A DNA stretch of 64,000 nucleotides from Pseudomonadota bacterium (GCA_018240505.1 JAFEFQ010000241.1:1-64000), one strand, 5' to 3'; shown: positions 44,288 through 59,397, numbered from the stretch's first letter. Notes: a model not told the origin generated them from the sequence alone. Numbers and translations: made by a program.

Positions 44288-45199
44288 CTACTTTATCAGT
44301 GTGCCGAGCCGCTTGAAATCGATGCCGCCGTCCCAGTTCATCCAGACCACGAAGGCGCGGCCGACCAGGTTCTGCTCGGGGACGAAGCCCCAGTAGCGGC
44401 TGTCCTCGCTGTTGTCGCGGTTGTCGCCCATCGCGAAATAGTGCCCGGCCGGCACGATCCATTCGCCCTCGCGCCCTTGCGAGAAGCCGCGGTCGGCCGG
44501 CGCATTGAGGATCCGATGTTCGACCCCAGGCAACATCTCCTCGCGCACCGAGGCGCCGGCCATGCGCTGGCCTTCACCGCCGGAGCCGACGTAGGGTCCG
44601 GTGTAGGTGCTCGGAATTTCCTTGCCGTTCACGTACAGCGTCTTGTTGCGATACGTGATCGTGTCGCCCGGCAGCCCGATCACGCGCTTGATGTAATTCA
44701 TCTTGGGCACGGGCACGAGCGGTTCACCGTTGTCGCAGGGCCGGCCGCTGCGCACTTCCTTGCCGTCACGCGTGCAGCTGTAGCCCGGATAGATGAAGAC
44801 GAACACGTCGCCGCGTTTCGGCTCGCCCGTGGCGATGAACTTCGTGTTCAGCACCGGCACGCGCAGGCCGTAGGCGAATTTGTTGACGAGGATGAAGTCG
44901 CCGACGAGCAGGGTCGGCATCATCGACCCGGACGGAATCTTGAACGGCTCGGCGAGGAACGAGCGGAACGTCAGCACGATCAGGATCACCGGGAAAAACG
45001 AGCGCGCGTACTCGACGATCGCCGGTTCGCGCATCGCCTCGGCGACACGCTGCTCGCGCTCCGCCGTGGTGCCGCCGACCGCGCCCAGCGCCTGCGCCCG
45101 CGTTGCGCGGCCCTTGTACAGAAACAGGCGGTCGAACAGCCAGGTGATACCGGTGGCGAACGTCAGCACGACCAGCAGCAATGCAAAATCAAAGTCCAT
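44288..45199 (-). CDS. lepB: Signal peptidase I
   Basis: Inner-membrane serine protease cleaving Sec and Tat signal peptides. Two N-terminal helices (about 4-26 and 66-84) anchor it; the catalytic dyad is Ser92 in IPSGSMMPTL and Lys171 in NYIKRVIGLPGD. The box E motif GDNRDNSEDSRYWGFVP is intact near the C-terminus. 303 residues. It lies 28 bases after lepA and 43 before the DUF4845 gene. Confidence 0.96.
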   Translation of the reverse strand: MDFDFALLLVVLTFATGITWLFDRLFLYKGRATRAQALGAVGGTTAEREQRVAEAMREPAIVEYARSFFPVILIVLTFRSFLAEPFKIPSGSMMPTLLVGDFILVNKFAYGLRVPVLNTKFIATGEPKRGDVFVFIYPGYSCTRDGKEVRSGRPCDNGEPLVPVPKMNYIKRVIGLPGDTITYRNKTLYVNGKEIPSTYTGPYVGSGGEGQRMAGASVREEMLPGVEHRILNAPADRGFSQGREGEWIVPAGHYFAMGDNRDNSEDSRYWGFVPEQNLVGRAFVVWMNWDGGIDFKRLGTLIK

Positions 45200-45227
45200 C
45201 GTGAGTCCCGATTCTTTACGTGATCCG

Positions 45228-47018
<1,791 letters not shown>

Positions 47019-47035
47019 GGGATATCGATAAACAA

Positions 47036-47055
47036 ACCGGCGCAGGCGCGCCGGT
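47036..47055 (-). promoter_or_regulatory. Hairpin in the lepA leader
   Basis: ACCGGCGC pairs with GCGCCGGT across GCCT just before the lepA start. It could influence translation initiation or mark an upstream transcript end; no T run follows. Confidence 0.35.
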
Positions 47056-47200
47056 CAATTTCACATTGTCGCATGAATCTGAAGCATGTAGGGAGCCAAG
47101 CGCTGTGGCGTAGCTCACGGTAACTTTCGAGAAGTGGGACTAGCCTCAACTCGCCCATAGGGGTTGTTTGTGGGCGCTGTTCAATCAACGGGAGAAGCTT

Positions 47201-47473
47201 GTGAAAAAACGTATTCTCTGTGCGTTGTCGTTCGCGATTTGTTTGGGTCAATCTTACGCAACTGCTCAACTTGCCCCACCTGATTCTGAATTTTCGGAGT
47301 CAGACATCTGGAAAATAGCCGAACCGGATGCGTCTGGATTCTGTTTTCCATCCCAGGATGGCGGTTGGCATCAAATCTGCTGCATAGTATTTGTTGAAGA
47401 AGGTCAAGTCTTTTGTTCGGAGGGAGGGGCGGCGAGCAAAGACAATGGAATCCGCCTCACGCCGTTCACGTGA
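47201..47473 (+). CDS. Small exported orphan protein in a low-GC patch
   Basis: A 90-residue protein starting at GTG 47201 with GGAGA just upstream; a frame start at 47168 is less likely because it precedes the ribosome site. The signal peptide is MKKRILCALSFAICLGQSYATAQ. The mature part is acidic with five cysteines (two adjacent in QICCIVF), suggesting disulfides. I do not recognise a family. Composition is near 50 percent GC against about two thirds in neighbours, which suggests recent acquisition. It is followed by a perfect 28-bp palindrome. Confidence 0.6.
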   Translation: MKKRILCALSFAICLGQSYATAQLAPPDSEFSESDIWKIAEPDASGFCFPSQDGGWHQICCIVFVEEGQVFCSEGGAASKDNGIRLTPFT

Positions 47474-47506
47474 CCTGTGATTAGCAGAAAATTGCTTGAT
47501 GTGACA

Positions 47507-47534
47507 CCCAACGCTGGTGATCACCAGCGTTGGG
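47507..47534. repeat. Perfect 28-bp palindrome
   Basis: Fourteen bases CCCAACGCTGGTGA are followed directly by their exact reverse complement, with no loop and a central TGATCA. It stands 33 bases after the orphan gene and 56 before the degP stop. It may act as a terminator in either direction or as a binding site. Confidence 0.8.
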
Positions 47535-47590
47535 GAATTAGTAGAGATCAGCTATGTAACCCCGTAAACCCATTTCCATCCAACGTAATT

Positions 47591-49030
47591 TCAGCCTTTG
47601 TTAGACGGCACCGTTAACGTCACAAACTGCGCTGCCTCGCCTCGCTTAATCAGCAGCATAACGGAATCGCCTGGCTTCACATCCTTAACCGCACCTTGGA
47701 ACTCGACCGTGTTCTTGACATAGACGCGGCCAACCTTGAGCACGACGTCGCCACGCTGCAGACCGCCGCGTTGAGCGACCGGGCCCGTTTGGGAGATCAC
47801 CACGCCGTTCTGGTCCTTGAGACCCAGTGCCCTGCGGTCATCCGAGGAGATATCGTCAACGGCGATGCCGAGCGGATTGCTGTTGTCCGGCTTCGTCCTG
47901 CCGCCGAGGCTGGCGAGTTTGCCGCCCTTCTCCGTCGGCAACTCGCCGACCGTAACCGGCAGATCGATCGTCTTGCCGTCGCGAAACACCTTGAGATTTG
48001 CCGTCGCGCCGGGCTTGGTGTTGCCGACGAGCAACGGCAGATCGGAAGACTGGTCGATATTCTTGCCGTCGTAGGCGACGATGACGTCTCCCGGCTGGAT
48101 TCCAGCCTTCTCGGCCCCGCTGCCGGACGTAACCTCGTTGACCAGCGCGCCGCCAACCTGGTTAAGGCCGAGCGCCTTCGCATCATTGCGGCCGATGCTG
48201 CGGATCTGCACACCAATCATGCCGCGGCTGACCTTGCCCGTGGTCTTGAGCTGCTCGACCGTGTTCATCGCCATGTTGATCGGCACGGCGAACGAGACGC
48301 CCATGTAGCCGCCCGAATTCGAATAGATCTGCGAGTTGATGCCGACGACCTGGCCGTCGAGGTTGAACAGCGGTCCGCCCGAATTGCCCGGGTTGATCGG
48401 CACGTCGGTCTGGATGAACGGCACGTACTGCTCGGAACGGTTGCCGCGGCCGACGTAGCTGACCACGCCGTGCGTCACCGTATGATCGAAGCCGAACGGC
48501 GAACCGATCGCGACGACCCACTGGCCCGGCTTGAGCTTGGCGGAATCCCCGATGCTGACCGCCGGCAGGCCGCTGGCATTCACTTTCAACAAGGCGACAT
48601 CGGATGTCTTGTCGGTGCCGACCACCTTGGCATCGAGTTCGCGCCGGTCGGACAGGCGCACGATCACCTTCTCCGCGCCGTCGACGACGTGGTTGTTGGT
48701 CAGGATGTAGCCGTCGTTCGAGATGACGAAACCCGAGCCATGCGACTCGCCGCCGCCGCGCGGACGCGCGCCGCCCGGGCCGTTCGGGCCGAAGAAGCGG
48801 CGGAAGAAGTCCTGCATGCCGGGCGGCACGTTCTGCGCGCCGCCGTCGTCGTCCTGGTCATCGGCGTCGGCGCCCTGCTGGGCGACGCCATCGCCCTGGG
48901 TCGCGGTGATGTTGACGACCGAAGGACCGTTCTTTTCGACGAGCTGGGTGAAGTCCGGGAGATCCGCATGCGCCGATGCGGCGAGGGCGAACAACGCGGC
49001 GAAGACGCCGATTTTATATACCTTGCTCAT
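47591..49030 (-). CDS. degP: DegP/MucD-type periplasmic serine protease
   Basis: Periplasmic quality-control protease/chaperone. 479 residues: signal peptide (IGVFAALFALAASAHA), trypsin-like domain with His114 in LTNNHVV, Asp144 in TSDVALLKV and Ser217 in NPGNSGGPLF, then two PDZ domains (about 265-350 and 385-475). A Gly/Asp-rich loop (about 60-95) precedes the protease core. The start ATG 49028-49030 has AAGG seven bases upstream; a TTG six codons earlier is less likely. It follows rpoE-rseA but a terminator hairpin stands between, so it may have its own promoter. Confidence 0.95.
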   Translation of the reverse strand: MSKVYKIGVFAALFALAASAHADLPDFTQLVEKNGPSVVNITATQGDGVAQQGADADDQDDDGGAQNVPPGMQDFFRRFFGPNGPGGARPRGGGESHGSGFVISNDGYILTNNHVVDGAEKVIVRLSDRRELDAKVVGTDKTSDVALLKVNASGLPAVSIGDSAKLKPGQWVVAIGSPFGFDHTVTHGVVSYVGRGNRSEQYVPFIQTDVPINPGNSGGPLFNLDGQVVGINSQIYSNSGGYMGVSFAVPINMAMNTVEQLKTTGKVSRGMIGVQIRSIGRNDAKALGLNQVGGALVNEVTSGSGAEKAGIQPGDVIVAYDGKNIDQSSDLPLLVGNTKPGATANLKVFRDGKTIDLPVTVGELPTEKGGKLASLGGRTKPDNSNPLGIAVDDISSDDRRALGLKDQNGVVISQTGPVAQRGGLQRGDVVLKVGRVYVKNTVEFQGAVKDVKPGDSVMLLIKRGEAAQFVTLTVPSNKG

Positions 49031-49101
49031 ATTTATACCTTTATACAAATTCCGACGGAGGAAAACCGCAAGACCATTTCCACGAGCGCTGCTTGGAACG
49101 A

Positions 49102-49135
49102 CAAACGCCCGTCCGGGTTCCAGCCGAACGGGCGT
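49102..49135 (-). terminator. Hairpin terminator between rseA and degP
   Basis: On the minus strand CGCCCGTTCGG pairs with CCGGACGGGCG (one G-T pair) around CTGGAAC and is followed by TTTGTCGTT. It lies 51 bases after the rseA-like stop. Confidence 0.6.
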
Positions 49136-49185
49136 CGCACGAATTCCGGGTCAGCCAATGTTAAGACGGGCCGTCTGTCCGGCAC

Positions 49186-49863
49186 TCATCGCTGCGCGGG
49201 CGCAGCGGCTTGCTGCACCGAATCCTGCACGGGCGGGCGTTGCGCACGCAGCACGTAGGACACCCCGCCGATTTCGATGCGCTCCGGCGCCGGTTCGCTG
49301 CCGTCCGGCAGGTAATAGCTCGGCACCACCTGCTCGTAACTTGCCGGCTGCACCGCCGCGTAGTCGAACAGCGGCGAGCCCGCATTCGCCAGCGGCCGCG
49401 CCAACGGCAGATACGGCTGCGACGACGCATGCGCGGGCGCCTGCGCGGCGACCGCGAGCGCCGGACCGCCGCCCTGCTCGGGTGGATGCGACACGGTCAA
49501 CGCGACCACGGCGACCGCGGCGGCGATCGCGCCGCCGCCGACCCAGCGCAGCACACCGAAACCGACACGCCGCGACGAATGGACGGCGGTCACCGCGACG
49601 TCCGCATCGAGCCGCGCGATCACGCCGTCGGCGAAATCTGCCGGCAGTACGACCGCGACGCACTCGCGCTTCAAAGTCGCGCTGACCAGATGATAGTTCG
49701 ACCAGCGCCGGGCCAGATCGGACTGCGCCTCGACGCCGCGCAGCAGGAATCGCACCTGGTCGCGCGCCAGTTCGCCGTCCATCAGCGCGGACAATTGTTC
49801 ACCAAGCGAATCGGCCATGGCTTGATTGGGGTTCATCGGATGGGAAAGTGGATGCTCATTCAT
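49186..49863 (-). CDS. rseA: Anti-sigma-E factor RseA-like
   Basis: A 225-residue single-pass inner-membrane protein that should hold RpoE inactive. The N-terminus LGEQLSALMDGELARDQVRFLLRG is the RseA cytoplasmic domain; the membrane helix is VLRWVGGGAIAAAVAVVALTV (about 107-127) and the rest, Pro/Ala/Gln-rich, is periplasmic. ATG 49861-49863 overlaps the rpoE stop by eight bases. rseB is absent at this locus. Confidence 0.9.
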   Translation of the reverse strand: MNEHPLSHPMNPNQAMADSLGEQLSALMDGELARDQVRFLLRGVEAQSDLARRWSNYHLVSATLKRECVAVVLPADFADGVIARLDADVAVTAVHSSRRVGFGVLRWVGGGAIAAAVAVVALTVSHPPEQGGGPALAVAAQAPAHASSQPYLPLARPLANAGSPLFDYAAVQPASYEQVVPSYYLPDGSEPAPERIEIGGVSYVLRAQRPPVQDSVQQAAAPAQR

Positions 49864-50455
49864 GGTCAATACTCGAATCCTGCCCCAGCAACGGACGCAA
49901 TTTCGCATCGATCGCATCGCGGGCGCGGAAGATGCGCGAGCGGACCGTGCCGATCGGGCAGTTCATGCGTTCCGCGATTTCCTCGTAGCTCAACCCGTCG
50001 ACCTCGCGCAGCGTGATGGCGGTTTTCAGTTCTTCCGGCAATTGTTCGACCGTGTCGAAGACCGTTTGTTCAATTTCCTGGCGCAACAATTCGTGCTCGG
50101 GCGTGGCACGATCCTTGAGCCAAGCGCCGCCGTCGAGCAGCATGGCGTCGTCGACCGCGATGTCGTCCTTCGGCGGGCGCCGCCCCTGCGACACGAGATG
50201 GTTCTTCGCCGTGTTGATCGCGATCTTGTAGATCCATGTGTAGAACTGGGCGTCGCCGCGAAAGTTCCCGATCGCGCGATAAGCGCGGATAAAAGCTTCC
50301 TGGGCCACGTCCTGGCATTCGCTCCAGTCGGAGACGTAACGCGAGATGACGCTGACGATCTTGTGCTGATACTTGCGGATCAGCAGATCGAAAGCGCGCT
50401 TGTCTCCTTTCTGTACACGTTCGACCAACTCGCGGTCGGTGTCCGCCTCACCCAT
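49856..50455 (-). CDS. rpoE: RNA polymerase sigma-E factor
   Basis: ECF sigma factor for envelope stress. 199 residues with region 2 (LVERVQKGDKRAFDLLIRKYQHKI, DVAQEAFIRAYRAIGNFRGDAQFYTWIYKIAINTAKNHL) and region 4 (LPEELKTAITLREVDGLSYEEIAERMNCPIGTVRSRIFRARDAI). I choose ATG 50453-50455 (MGEADTD), which aligns with the E. coli start; MARMGEAD three codons earlier (50462-50464) is possible. The predicted sigma-E promoter upstream supports a start in this region rather than the longer open frame to 50650. Confidence 0.94.
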   Translation of the reverse strand: MGEADTDRELVERVQKGDKRAFDLLIRKYQHKIVSVISRYVSDWSECQDVAQEAFIRAYRAIGNFRGDAQFYTWIYKIAINTAKNHLVSQGRRPPKDDIAVDDAMLLDGGAWLKDRATPEHELLRQEIEQTVFDTVEQLPEELKTAITLREVDGLSYEEIAERMNCPIGTVRSRIFRARDAIDAKLRPLLGQDSSIDHE

Positions 50456-50501
50456 CCGGGCCATACTCCGTTTGTATTCGACCCGGTTGAGCATGACCAT
50501 G

Positions 50502-50529
50502 CTAGACCGGGACAGGCAATCAAAGTTCC
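50502..50529 (-). promoter_or_regulatory. Sigma-E-type promoter of rpoE (autoregulation)
   Basis: On the minus strand GGAACTT (50523-50529) is followed after 16 bases by TCTAG (50502-50506), the pattern of ECF sigma-E promoters. It lies about 40-50 bases upstream of the rpoE start, implying positive autoregulation. Confidence 0.7.
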
Positions 50530-50602
50530 ATCGTTCGCGGCCGCAGTCGGCAACCGTACCGCTGCCGCCGCCGGGCGGCGGCAGCGGCGAACCTCCGCTC
50601 CG

Positions 50603-50632
50603 TTGACCCAGGCCATCCCCAGCGCCGATTAT
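50603..50632 (+). promoter_or_regulatory. Candidate promoter of the FadB/FadJ-like gene
   Basis: TTGACC (50603-50608) and GATTAT (50627-50632) are 18 bases apart, about 30 bases before the start codon at 50665. Confidence 0.45.
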
Positions 50633-50664
50633 AGCCGCCCCACCCCGCAACGACCGGAACCATC

Positions 50665-52710
50665 ATGTTCGAAGGACTGCGCTTCGCCCACTGGAAACCC
50701 GACCTCGGCGCCGACGGCATCCTCGTACTGACCTTCGACCGCGCCGACGCTCCGGTCAACGCCTTCAACCGCGCGGCGATGGACGAGCTGGCGCAGATTG
50801 CCGAACGCCTGGCCATCGAGCCGCCGAAAGGCGTCGTGATCCGCTCGGGCAAGCCCGACACGTTCATTGCCGGCGCCGACATCACCGAGTTCGAGAAGTA
50901 CGAGAAGGAAGGCCGCGTGCTCGCCAGCATCGAGAACGGCCAGCGCGTGTTCCAGAGCATCGCGCGCCTGCGCTGCCCGACCGTGGCGGCGATCCACGGC
51001 GCCTGCATGGGCGGCGGCTTCGAGTTGTCGCTGGCTTGCCGCTACCGCGTCGCCACGCGCGATGCGAAGACGCGCCTCGCCTTCCCCGAGGTCATGCTCG
51101 GCATCATCCCGGGCTGGGGCGGCACCGCGCGGTTGCCGCGCCTGATCGGCGCGCCGGAAGCGCTGCCGCTGATGCTGACCGGCAAGTCGCTGTCGGCCGA
51201 GGCGGCCAAGTCGCTCGGCGTGATCGACAAGCTGACCTCGCCCGAACTGCTCGTCGCTGAAGCCAGGGAGTTGATCGCGCACCCGCGCGCGCGCGCGTTC
51301 GCGCAGCGCGCGACCGCCTGGGCGACGAATCTGTGGCCGGTGCGCCAGGTACTCGCGCCGATCGTCGCCAGGCAGACCGCGGCCAAGGCGAATCCGCAGC
51401 ATTACCCGGCCCCGTTTGCCTTGATCGACGTGTGGCGGCGCGGCGGCTCGAGCATCACGCAGCGCCTGAAGATCGAGGCGCGCGCGGTGGCCAGGCTCGC
51501 GACGACACCGACCTGCCGCAATCTCGTGCGCGTCTATTTCCTGCAGGAGCGGCTGAAGAAGCTCGGCGGCGGCGATTCGGGCATCCAGCGCGTGCACGTC
51601 GTCGGCGCCGGCGTCATGGGCGGCGACATCGCGGCGTGGTGCGCGCTGCGTGGCTTCGAGGTCACGCTGCAGGACCGCGAGATGAAGTACATCCAGCCCG
51701 CGCTCGACCGCGCGCAGGACCTGTTCGCCAAGCGCCTGAAGACGCCCGAGGCGATCGCGCCGGCCGCGGCACGGCTCAAGGCCGACGTCGACGGCAGCGG
51801 CATCGCCAATGCCGACCTCGTCATCGAGGCGATCTTCGAGAATCTGCAGGCCAAGGAAGACCTGTACCGCAAGACCGAACCGGCGATGAAGGCCGACGCG
51901 CTGCTCGCGACGAACACCTCGAGCATTCCGCTGGCCGAGCTGCGCCAAGCGGTGAACGCGCAGGGCCGCTTCCTCGGCCTGCACTACTTCAACCCGGTCG
52001 CGCAGATGCCGCTGGTCGAGATCGTGCGCCAGGATCATCTCGACGCGGCCAACGAAGCCCGTGCGCTGGCCTTCTGCAAGAAGATCGACAAGTTGCCCGT
52101 ACCGGTCAAGGGCACGCCGGGCTTTCTCGTCAACCGCATTCTGTTTCCGTACCTGCTTGAAGCGCTGCGCATGTTCAAGGAAGGCATCCCCGGCCCGGTG
52201 CTCGACAAGGCGGCGAAGAAGTTCGGCATGCCGATGGGGCCGATCGAACTGGCCGACACGGTCGGGCTCGACGTCTGCGTCTCGGTCGGCAAGGAAGTCG
52301 GCGAATTCCTTCACCTCGACATTCCCGACGGCCTCGATGGCTATCTCGCCGCGGGCAAGAAGGGCAAGAAGACCGGCGAAGGCCTGTACAAATGGGAGAA
52401 CGGCAAGCCGGTCAAACCCGAGGTCGATCCGAAATACGTCGCACCCGACGACATCGCCGAGCGCATGATCCTGCCGCTGCTCAACGAATCCGTGGCCTGC
52501 CTGCACGACGGCGTCACCGACGACGCCGACCTGCTCGACGCGGGCGTGATCTTCGGCACCGGCTTCGCCCCGTTCCGCGGCGGCCCGATTCAGCACGTCA
52601 AGAGCGAAGGCGCAGACAAGCTCAAGGCGCAACTCGACGCGCTCGCGACAAAATACGGCGCGCGCTTCACACCGAAGCCGGGCTGGGACAGCCCGGTGCT
52701 GCGCTCCTGA
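50665..52710 (+). CDS. Fatty-acid oxidation multifunctional enzyme (enoyl-CoA hydratase/3-hydroxyacyl-CoA dehydrogenase)
   Basis: A 681-residue FadB/FadJ-type alpha subunit. The N-terminal crotonase domain (about 1-190) has FIAGADITEF, HGACMGGGFELSLACRYRVA and FPEVMLGIIPGWGGTARLPRLIG with the two catalytic glutamates. From about 310 the NAD domain begins VHVVGAGVMGGDIAAWCALRG, then ANTSSIPLAEL-type TNTSSIPL, GLHYFNPVAQMPLVEIV and TPGFLVNRILFPYL. Reactions are the second and third steps of beta-oxidation. No thiolase (FadA) gene is adjacent, so whether it acts as FadB or FadJ is open. GGAAC lies upstream of the ATG. Confidence 0.94.
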   Translation: MFEGLRFAHWKPDLGADGILVLTFDRADAPVNAFNRAAMDELAQIAERLAIEPPKGVVIRSGKPDTFIAGADITEFEKYEKEGRVLASIENGQRVFQSIARLRCPTVAAIHGACMGGGFELSLACRYRVATRDAKTRLAFPEVMLGIIPGWGGTARLPRLIGAPEALPLMLTGKSLSAEAAKSLGVIDKLTSPELLVAEARELIAHPRARAFAQRATAWATNLWPVRQVLAPIVARQTAAKANPQHYPAPFALIDVWRRGGSSITQRLKIEARAVARLATTPTCRNLVRVYFLQERLKKLGGGDSGIQRVHVVGAGVMGGDIAAWCALRGFEVTLQDREMKYIQPALDRAQDLFAKRLKTPEAIAPAAARLKADVDGSGIANADLVIEAIFENLQAKEDLYRKTEPAMKADALLATNTSSIPLAELRQAVNAQGRFLGLHYFNPVAQMPLVEIVRQDHLDAANEARALAFCKKIDKLPVPVKGTPGFLVNRILFPYLLEALRMFKEGIPGPVLDKAAKKFGMPMGPIELADTVGLDVCVSVGKEVGEFLHLDIPDGLDGYLAAGKKGKKTGEGLYKWENGKPVKPEVDPKYVAPDDIAERMILPLLNESVACLHDGVTDDADLLDAGVIFGTGFAPFRGGPIQHVKSEGADKLKAQLDALATKYGARFTPKPGWDSPVLRS

Positions 52711-52714
52711 CCGA

Positions 52715-56977
<4,263 letters not shown>

Positions 56978-57103
56978 GCCCGGCACTTCCGCCATCCACG
57001 TTGCGCAAAGTCTAGTGTGCGACGCGCGCACGGAAAATCCCTTGCCGCTGGCATCGCGCGCGCCGGGCCGCTAGCATGGCCGGCCTTGCCGTCCGCCCAG
57101 ACC

Positions 57104-57781
57104 ATGTCCGCCATCGATCCTGCCGACCCGCCTCCGCTGCTTGCCGCACGCGCGCTCGCGTATGCGCGCAACGAGGAGCCGATTTTCGGCCCGCTCGATT
57201 TCTCCCTGGCCGCCGGCGAAGTCGTGCTGATCGAAGGCGACAACGGCAGCGGCAAGACGACGCTGCTCAAGGTGCTGTCGGGCCTGCTCGAACCGACCGC
57301 GGGCGAAGTGCTGCTCAACGGCGTGCACCTGACCCTGGCGAAGCTCTCGCACCAGGTCGCCCTGCTCGGCCACCTGCCCGGCATGAAACTGGAACTGACC
57401 ACGCTGCAGAACCTGCGCTTCGCGGTCGGCCTCGGCGGCATCCGCCCCGGAATCACTCCGGCGATCGCGCTCGCCAGCGTCGGCCTCGCCGGCTACGAAG
57501 ACCAGCCGTTGCGCCTGCTTTCCGCCGGGCAGAAGAAACGCGTCGCGCTCGCGCGCCTTCTGCTCGTGCCCGCCGCGCTGTGGCTGCTCGACGAGCCGTA
57601 CGCGAACCTCGACCGCGAGGGCATCGAACTGGTCAACCGCCTGCTGCTGATGCACGCGCAGCGCGGCGGCGCGGCGCTGATCACCTCGCACGGTGCATAT
57701 GCGTACACGTCGGGGACGCCGCGCCGGATCGCGCTGCGCGCGACGACGGCCGAACCAGCCGGCCGCGAGGCGGGCGCATGA
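57104..57781 (+). CDS. ccmA: Heme exporter ATP-binding protein CcmA
   Basis: ABC ATPase of the CcmABCD complex, which releases holo-CcmE during cytochrome c maturation. 225 residues with Walker A EGDNGSGKTTLLKVLSG, Q-loop, signature LRLLSAGQKKRVALARL, Walker B ALWLLDEPYANLD and the switch histidine in ALITSHGAY. The ATG at 57104 gives MSAIDPADPPPLL; other frames over this stretch are longer but shadows. The last bases overlap ccmB (ATGA). Confidence 0.95.
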   Translation: MSAIDPADPPPLLAARALAYARNEEPIFGPLDFSLAAGEVVLIEGDNGSGKTTLLKVLSGLLEPTAGEVLLNGVHLTLAKLSHQVALLGHLPGMKLELTTLQNLRFAVGLGGIRPGITPAIALASVGLAGYEDQPLRLLSAGQKKRVALARLLLVPAALWLLDEPYANLDREGIELVNRLLLMHAQRGGAALITSHGAYAYTSGTPRRIALRATTAEPAGREAGA

Positions 57782-58461
57782 AGCCCGGAACGACTTCCGC
57801 CGCCTGCGTCGCGCTGCTCAGGCGCGATCTCGCGCTGACCTGGCGCCGGCGCGGCGACGCGCTCAACCCTCTGCTGTTCGCGGTCATCGTGGTCGCCCTG
57901 TTTCCGTTCGCGCTTGGTCCCGAGGCGCAGGTGCTCGAACGCATTGCCGCGGGCACGATCTTCGTTGCCGTGCTGCTCGCCGCGCTGCTCTCGCTCGACA
58001 GCCTGTTCCGCAGCGACCTCGACGACGGCTCGCTCGAACAACTCGTGCTCTCGCCGCATCCGCTGTCGTTGCTGCTCGCCTGCAAGATCGCGATCCACTG
58101 GCTGACGACCGCGCTGCCGTTGATCGCGATCGCGCCGCTGCTCGCGATGCTGCTGCACCTGCCCGACAGCGTCTTGCCGGTGCTGCTCGCCGCACTCGCC
58201 CTGGCGACGCCGCTGCTGAGCCTGATCGGCGCGATCTGCGTCGCGCTGACGGTGGCCTTGCGCCGCTCTGGTATGCTCCTGACCCTGCTCGTGTTGCCGC
58301 TGATCGTGCCGGTGCTGATCTTCGGCGCCGGCGCGTGCAATGCGGCGCAGGCAGGATTGCCCTATGCCGCACCGCTGCTCTGGCTCGGCGCATGGCTCGT
58401 ACTTGCGCTCGTGCTCGCACCGCTGGCGACGGCGGCGGCATTGAAAATTTCGTTGACATGA
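57778..58461 (+). CDS. ccmB: Heme exporter permease CcmB
   Basis: A 227-residue membrane protein with about six helices, partner of CcmA. It has LLRRDLALTWRRRGDALNPLLFAVIVVALFPFALGP, DDGSLEQLVLSPHPLSLLLACKIAIHW and PYAAPLLWLGAWLVLALVLAPLA-type ends, all typical. It overlaps ccmA and ccmC by four bases on each side, so the three are coupled. Confidence 0.95.
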   Translation: MKPGTTSAACVALLRRDLALTWRRRGDALNPLLFAVIVVALFPFALGPEAQVLERIAAGTIFVAVLLAALLSLDSLFRSDLDDGSLEQLVLSPHPLSLLLACKIAIHWLTTALPLIAIAPLLAMLLHLPDSVLPVLLAALALATPLLSLIGAICVALTVALRRSGMLLTLLVLPLIVPVLIFGAGACNAAQAGLPYAAPLLWLGAWLVLALVLAPLATAAALKISLT

Positions 58462-59231
58462 ATCCACTCGTCCTCTGGTTCCACAAACTCGGCTCGCCGC
58501 CGTACTTCTATCGCTTCGCCGGGCGCTTCCTGCCGTGGCTGTACGCGATCGCGCTCGTCAGCGGCGCGATCGGGCTCTACGGCGGCCTCGTCGTCGCGCC
58601 GGCGGACTACCAGCAGGGCGATTCGTTCCGCATGATCTACGTGCACGTGCCGTGCGCGTGGATGAGCCTGTTCGTCTATGCCTTCATGGCGGCGAATGCG
58701 TTCGTCGCCCTGGTATGGCGGATCAAACTGTCGGAGACGCTGGCGATGGCGAGCGCACCGGTCGGCGCCGCGTTCACCTTCATCACCCTCGTCACCGGCT
58801 CGCTCTGGGGCAAGCCGATGTGGGGCACGTGGTGGACCTGGGATGCGCGCCTGACCAGCGAACTCGTGCTGCTGTTCCTCTACCTCGGCGTGATCGGCCT
58901 GTACCACGCGATCGAGGATGTGCGCCAGGCCGCGCGCGCCGCGGCGTTCCTCGCCCTGATCGGCGTGGTCAACCTGCCGATCGTGCACTACTCGGTCGTG
59001 TGGTGGAACACGCTGCACCAGGGCCAGACCGTGAGCCTCATGGGCCAATCCAAGATTTCCCAAAGCATGCTCTGGCCGCTGCTGACGATGGCGTTCGCGA
59101 CGCATGTATACTTTTTCGCCAGCCTGCTCGCGCGCGCGCGCGCCGCGCTGCTCGCGCTCGAATCGGGCAAGGACTGGGTACGCGCGATTGCTCTGGCGCA
59201 ACCGACGCGCGAGGCATCCGCGCATGGCTGA
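58458..59231 (+). CDS. ccmC: Heme transporter CcmC
   Basis: A 257-residue heme-handling protein that loads heme on CcmE. Six helices; the tryptophan-rich motif WGTWWTWDARLTSELVLLFLY between two conserved histidine-bearing loops (YVHVPCAWMS and NLPIVHYSVVWWNTLHQG) is complete. It overlaps ccmB by four bases and ccmD by eight. Confidence 0.96.
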   Translation: MNPLVLWFHKLGSPPYFYRFAGRFLPWLYAIALVSGAIGLYGGLVVAPADYQQGDSFRMIYVHVPCAWMSLFVYAFMAANAFVALVWRIKLSETLAMASAPVGAAFTFITLVTGSLWGKPMWGTWWTWDARLTSELVLLFLYLGVIGLYHAIEDVRQAARAAAFLALIGVVNLPIVHYSVVWWNTLHQGQTVSLMGQSKISQSMLWPLLTMAFATHVYFFASLLARARAALLALESGKDWVRAIALAQPTREASAHG

Positions 59232-59397
59232 GTTCTTTCACATGGGGGGCTACGGCGCCTACGTCTGGGCTGCCTACGCGGTGTTCGTCGTCGTCCTGCT
59301 CGCCGATGCGCTGGCGCCGCTCTGGCAGCGCCGCGGTACGCTGCGCGACATTGCCGCACGCCTGCGCCGCGAATCGAAGCGGAAGACCACGCCATGA
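59224..59397 (+). CDS. ccmD: Heme exporter protein CcmD
   Basis: A 57-residue one-helix protein (YGAYVWAAYAVFVVVLLADALAP) with a basic C-terminus, stabilising the CcmC-CcmE adduct. The ATG at 59224 (MAEFFHMGGYGAYVW) fits the family start and overlaps ccmC; its end overlaps ccmE. Confidence 0.93.
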   Translation: MAEFFHMGGYGAYVWAAYAVFVVVLLADALAPLWQRRGTLRDIAARLRRESKRKTTP

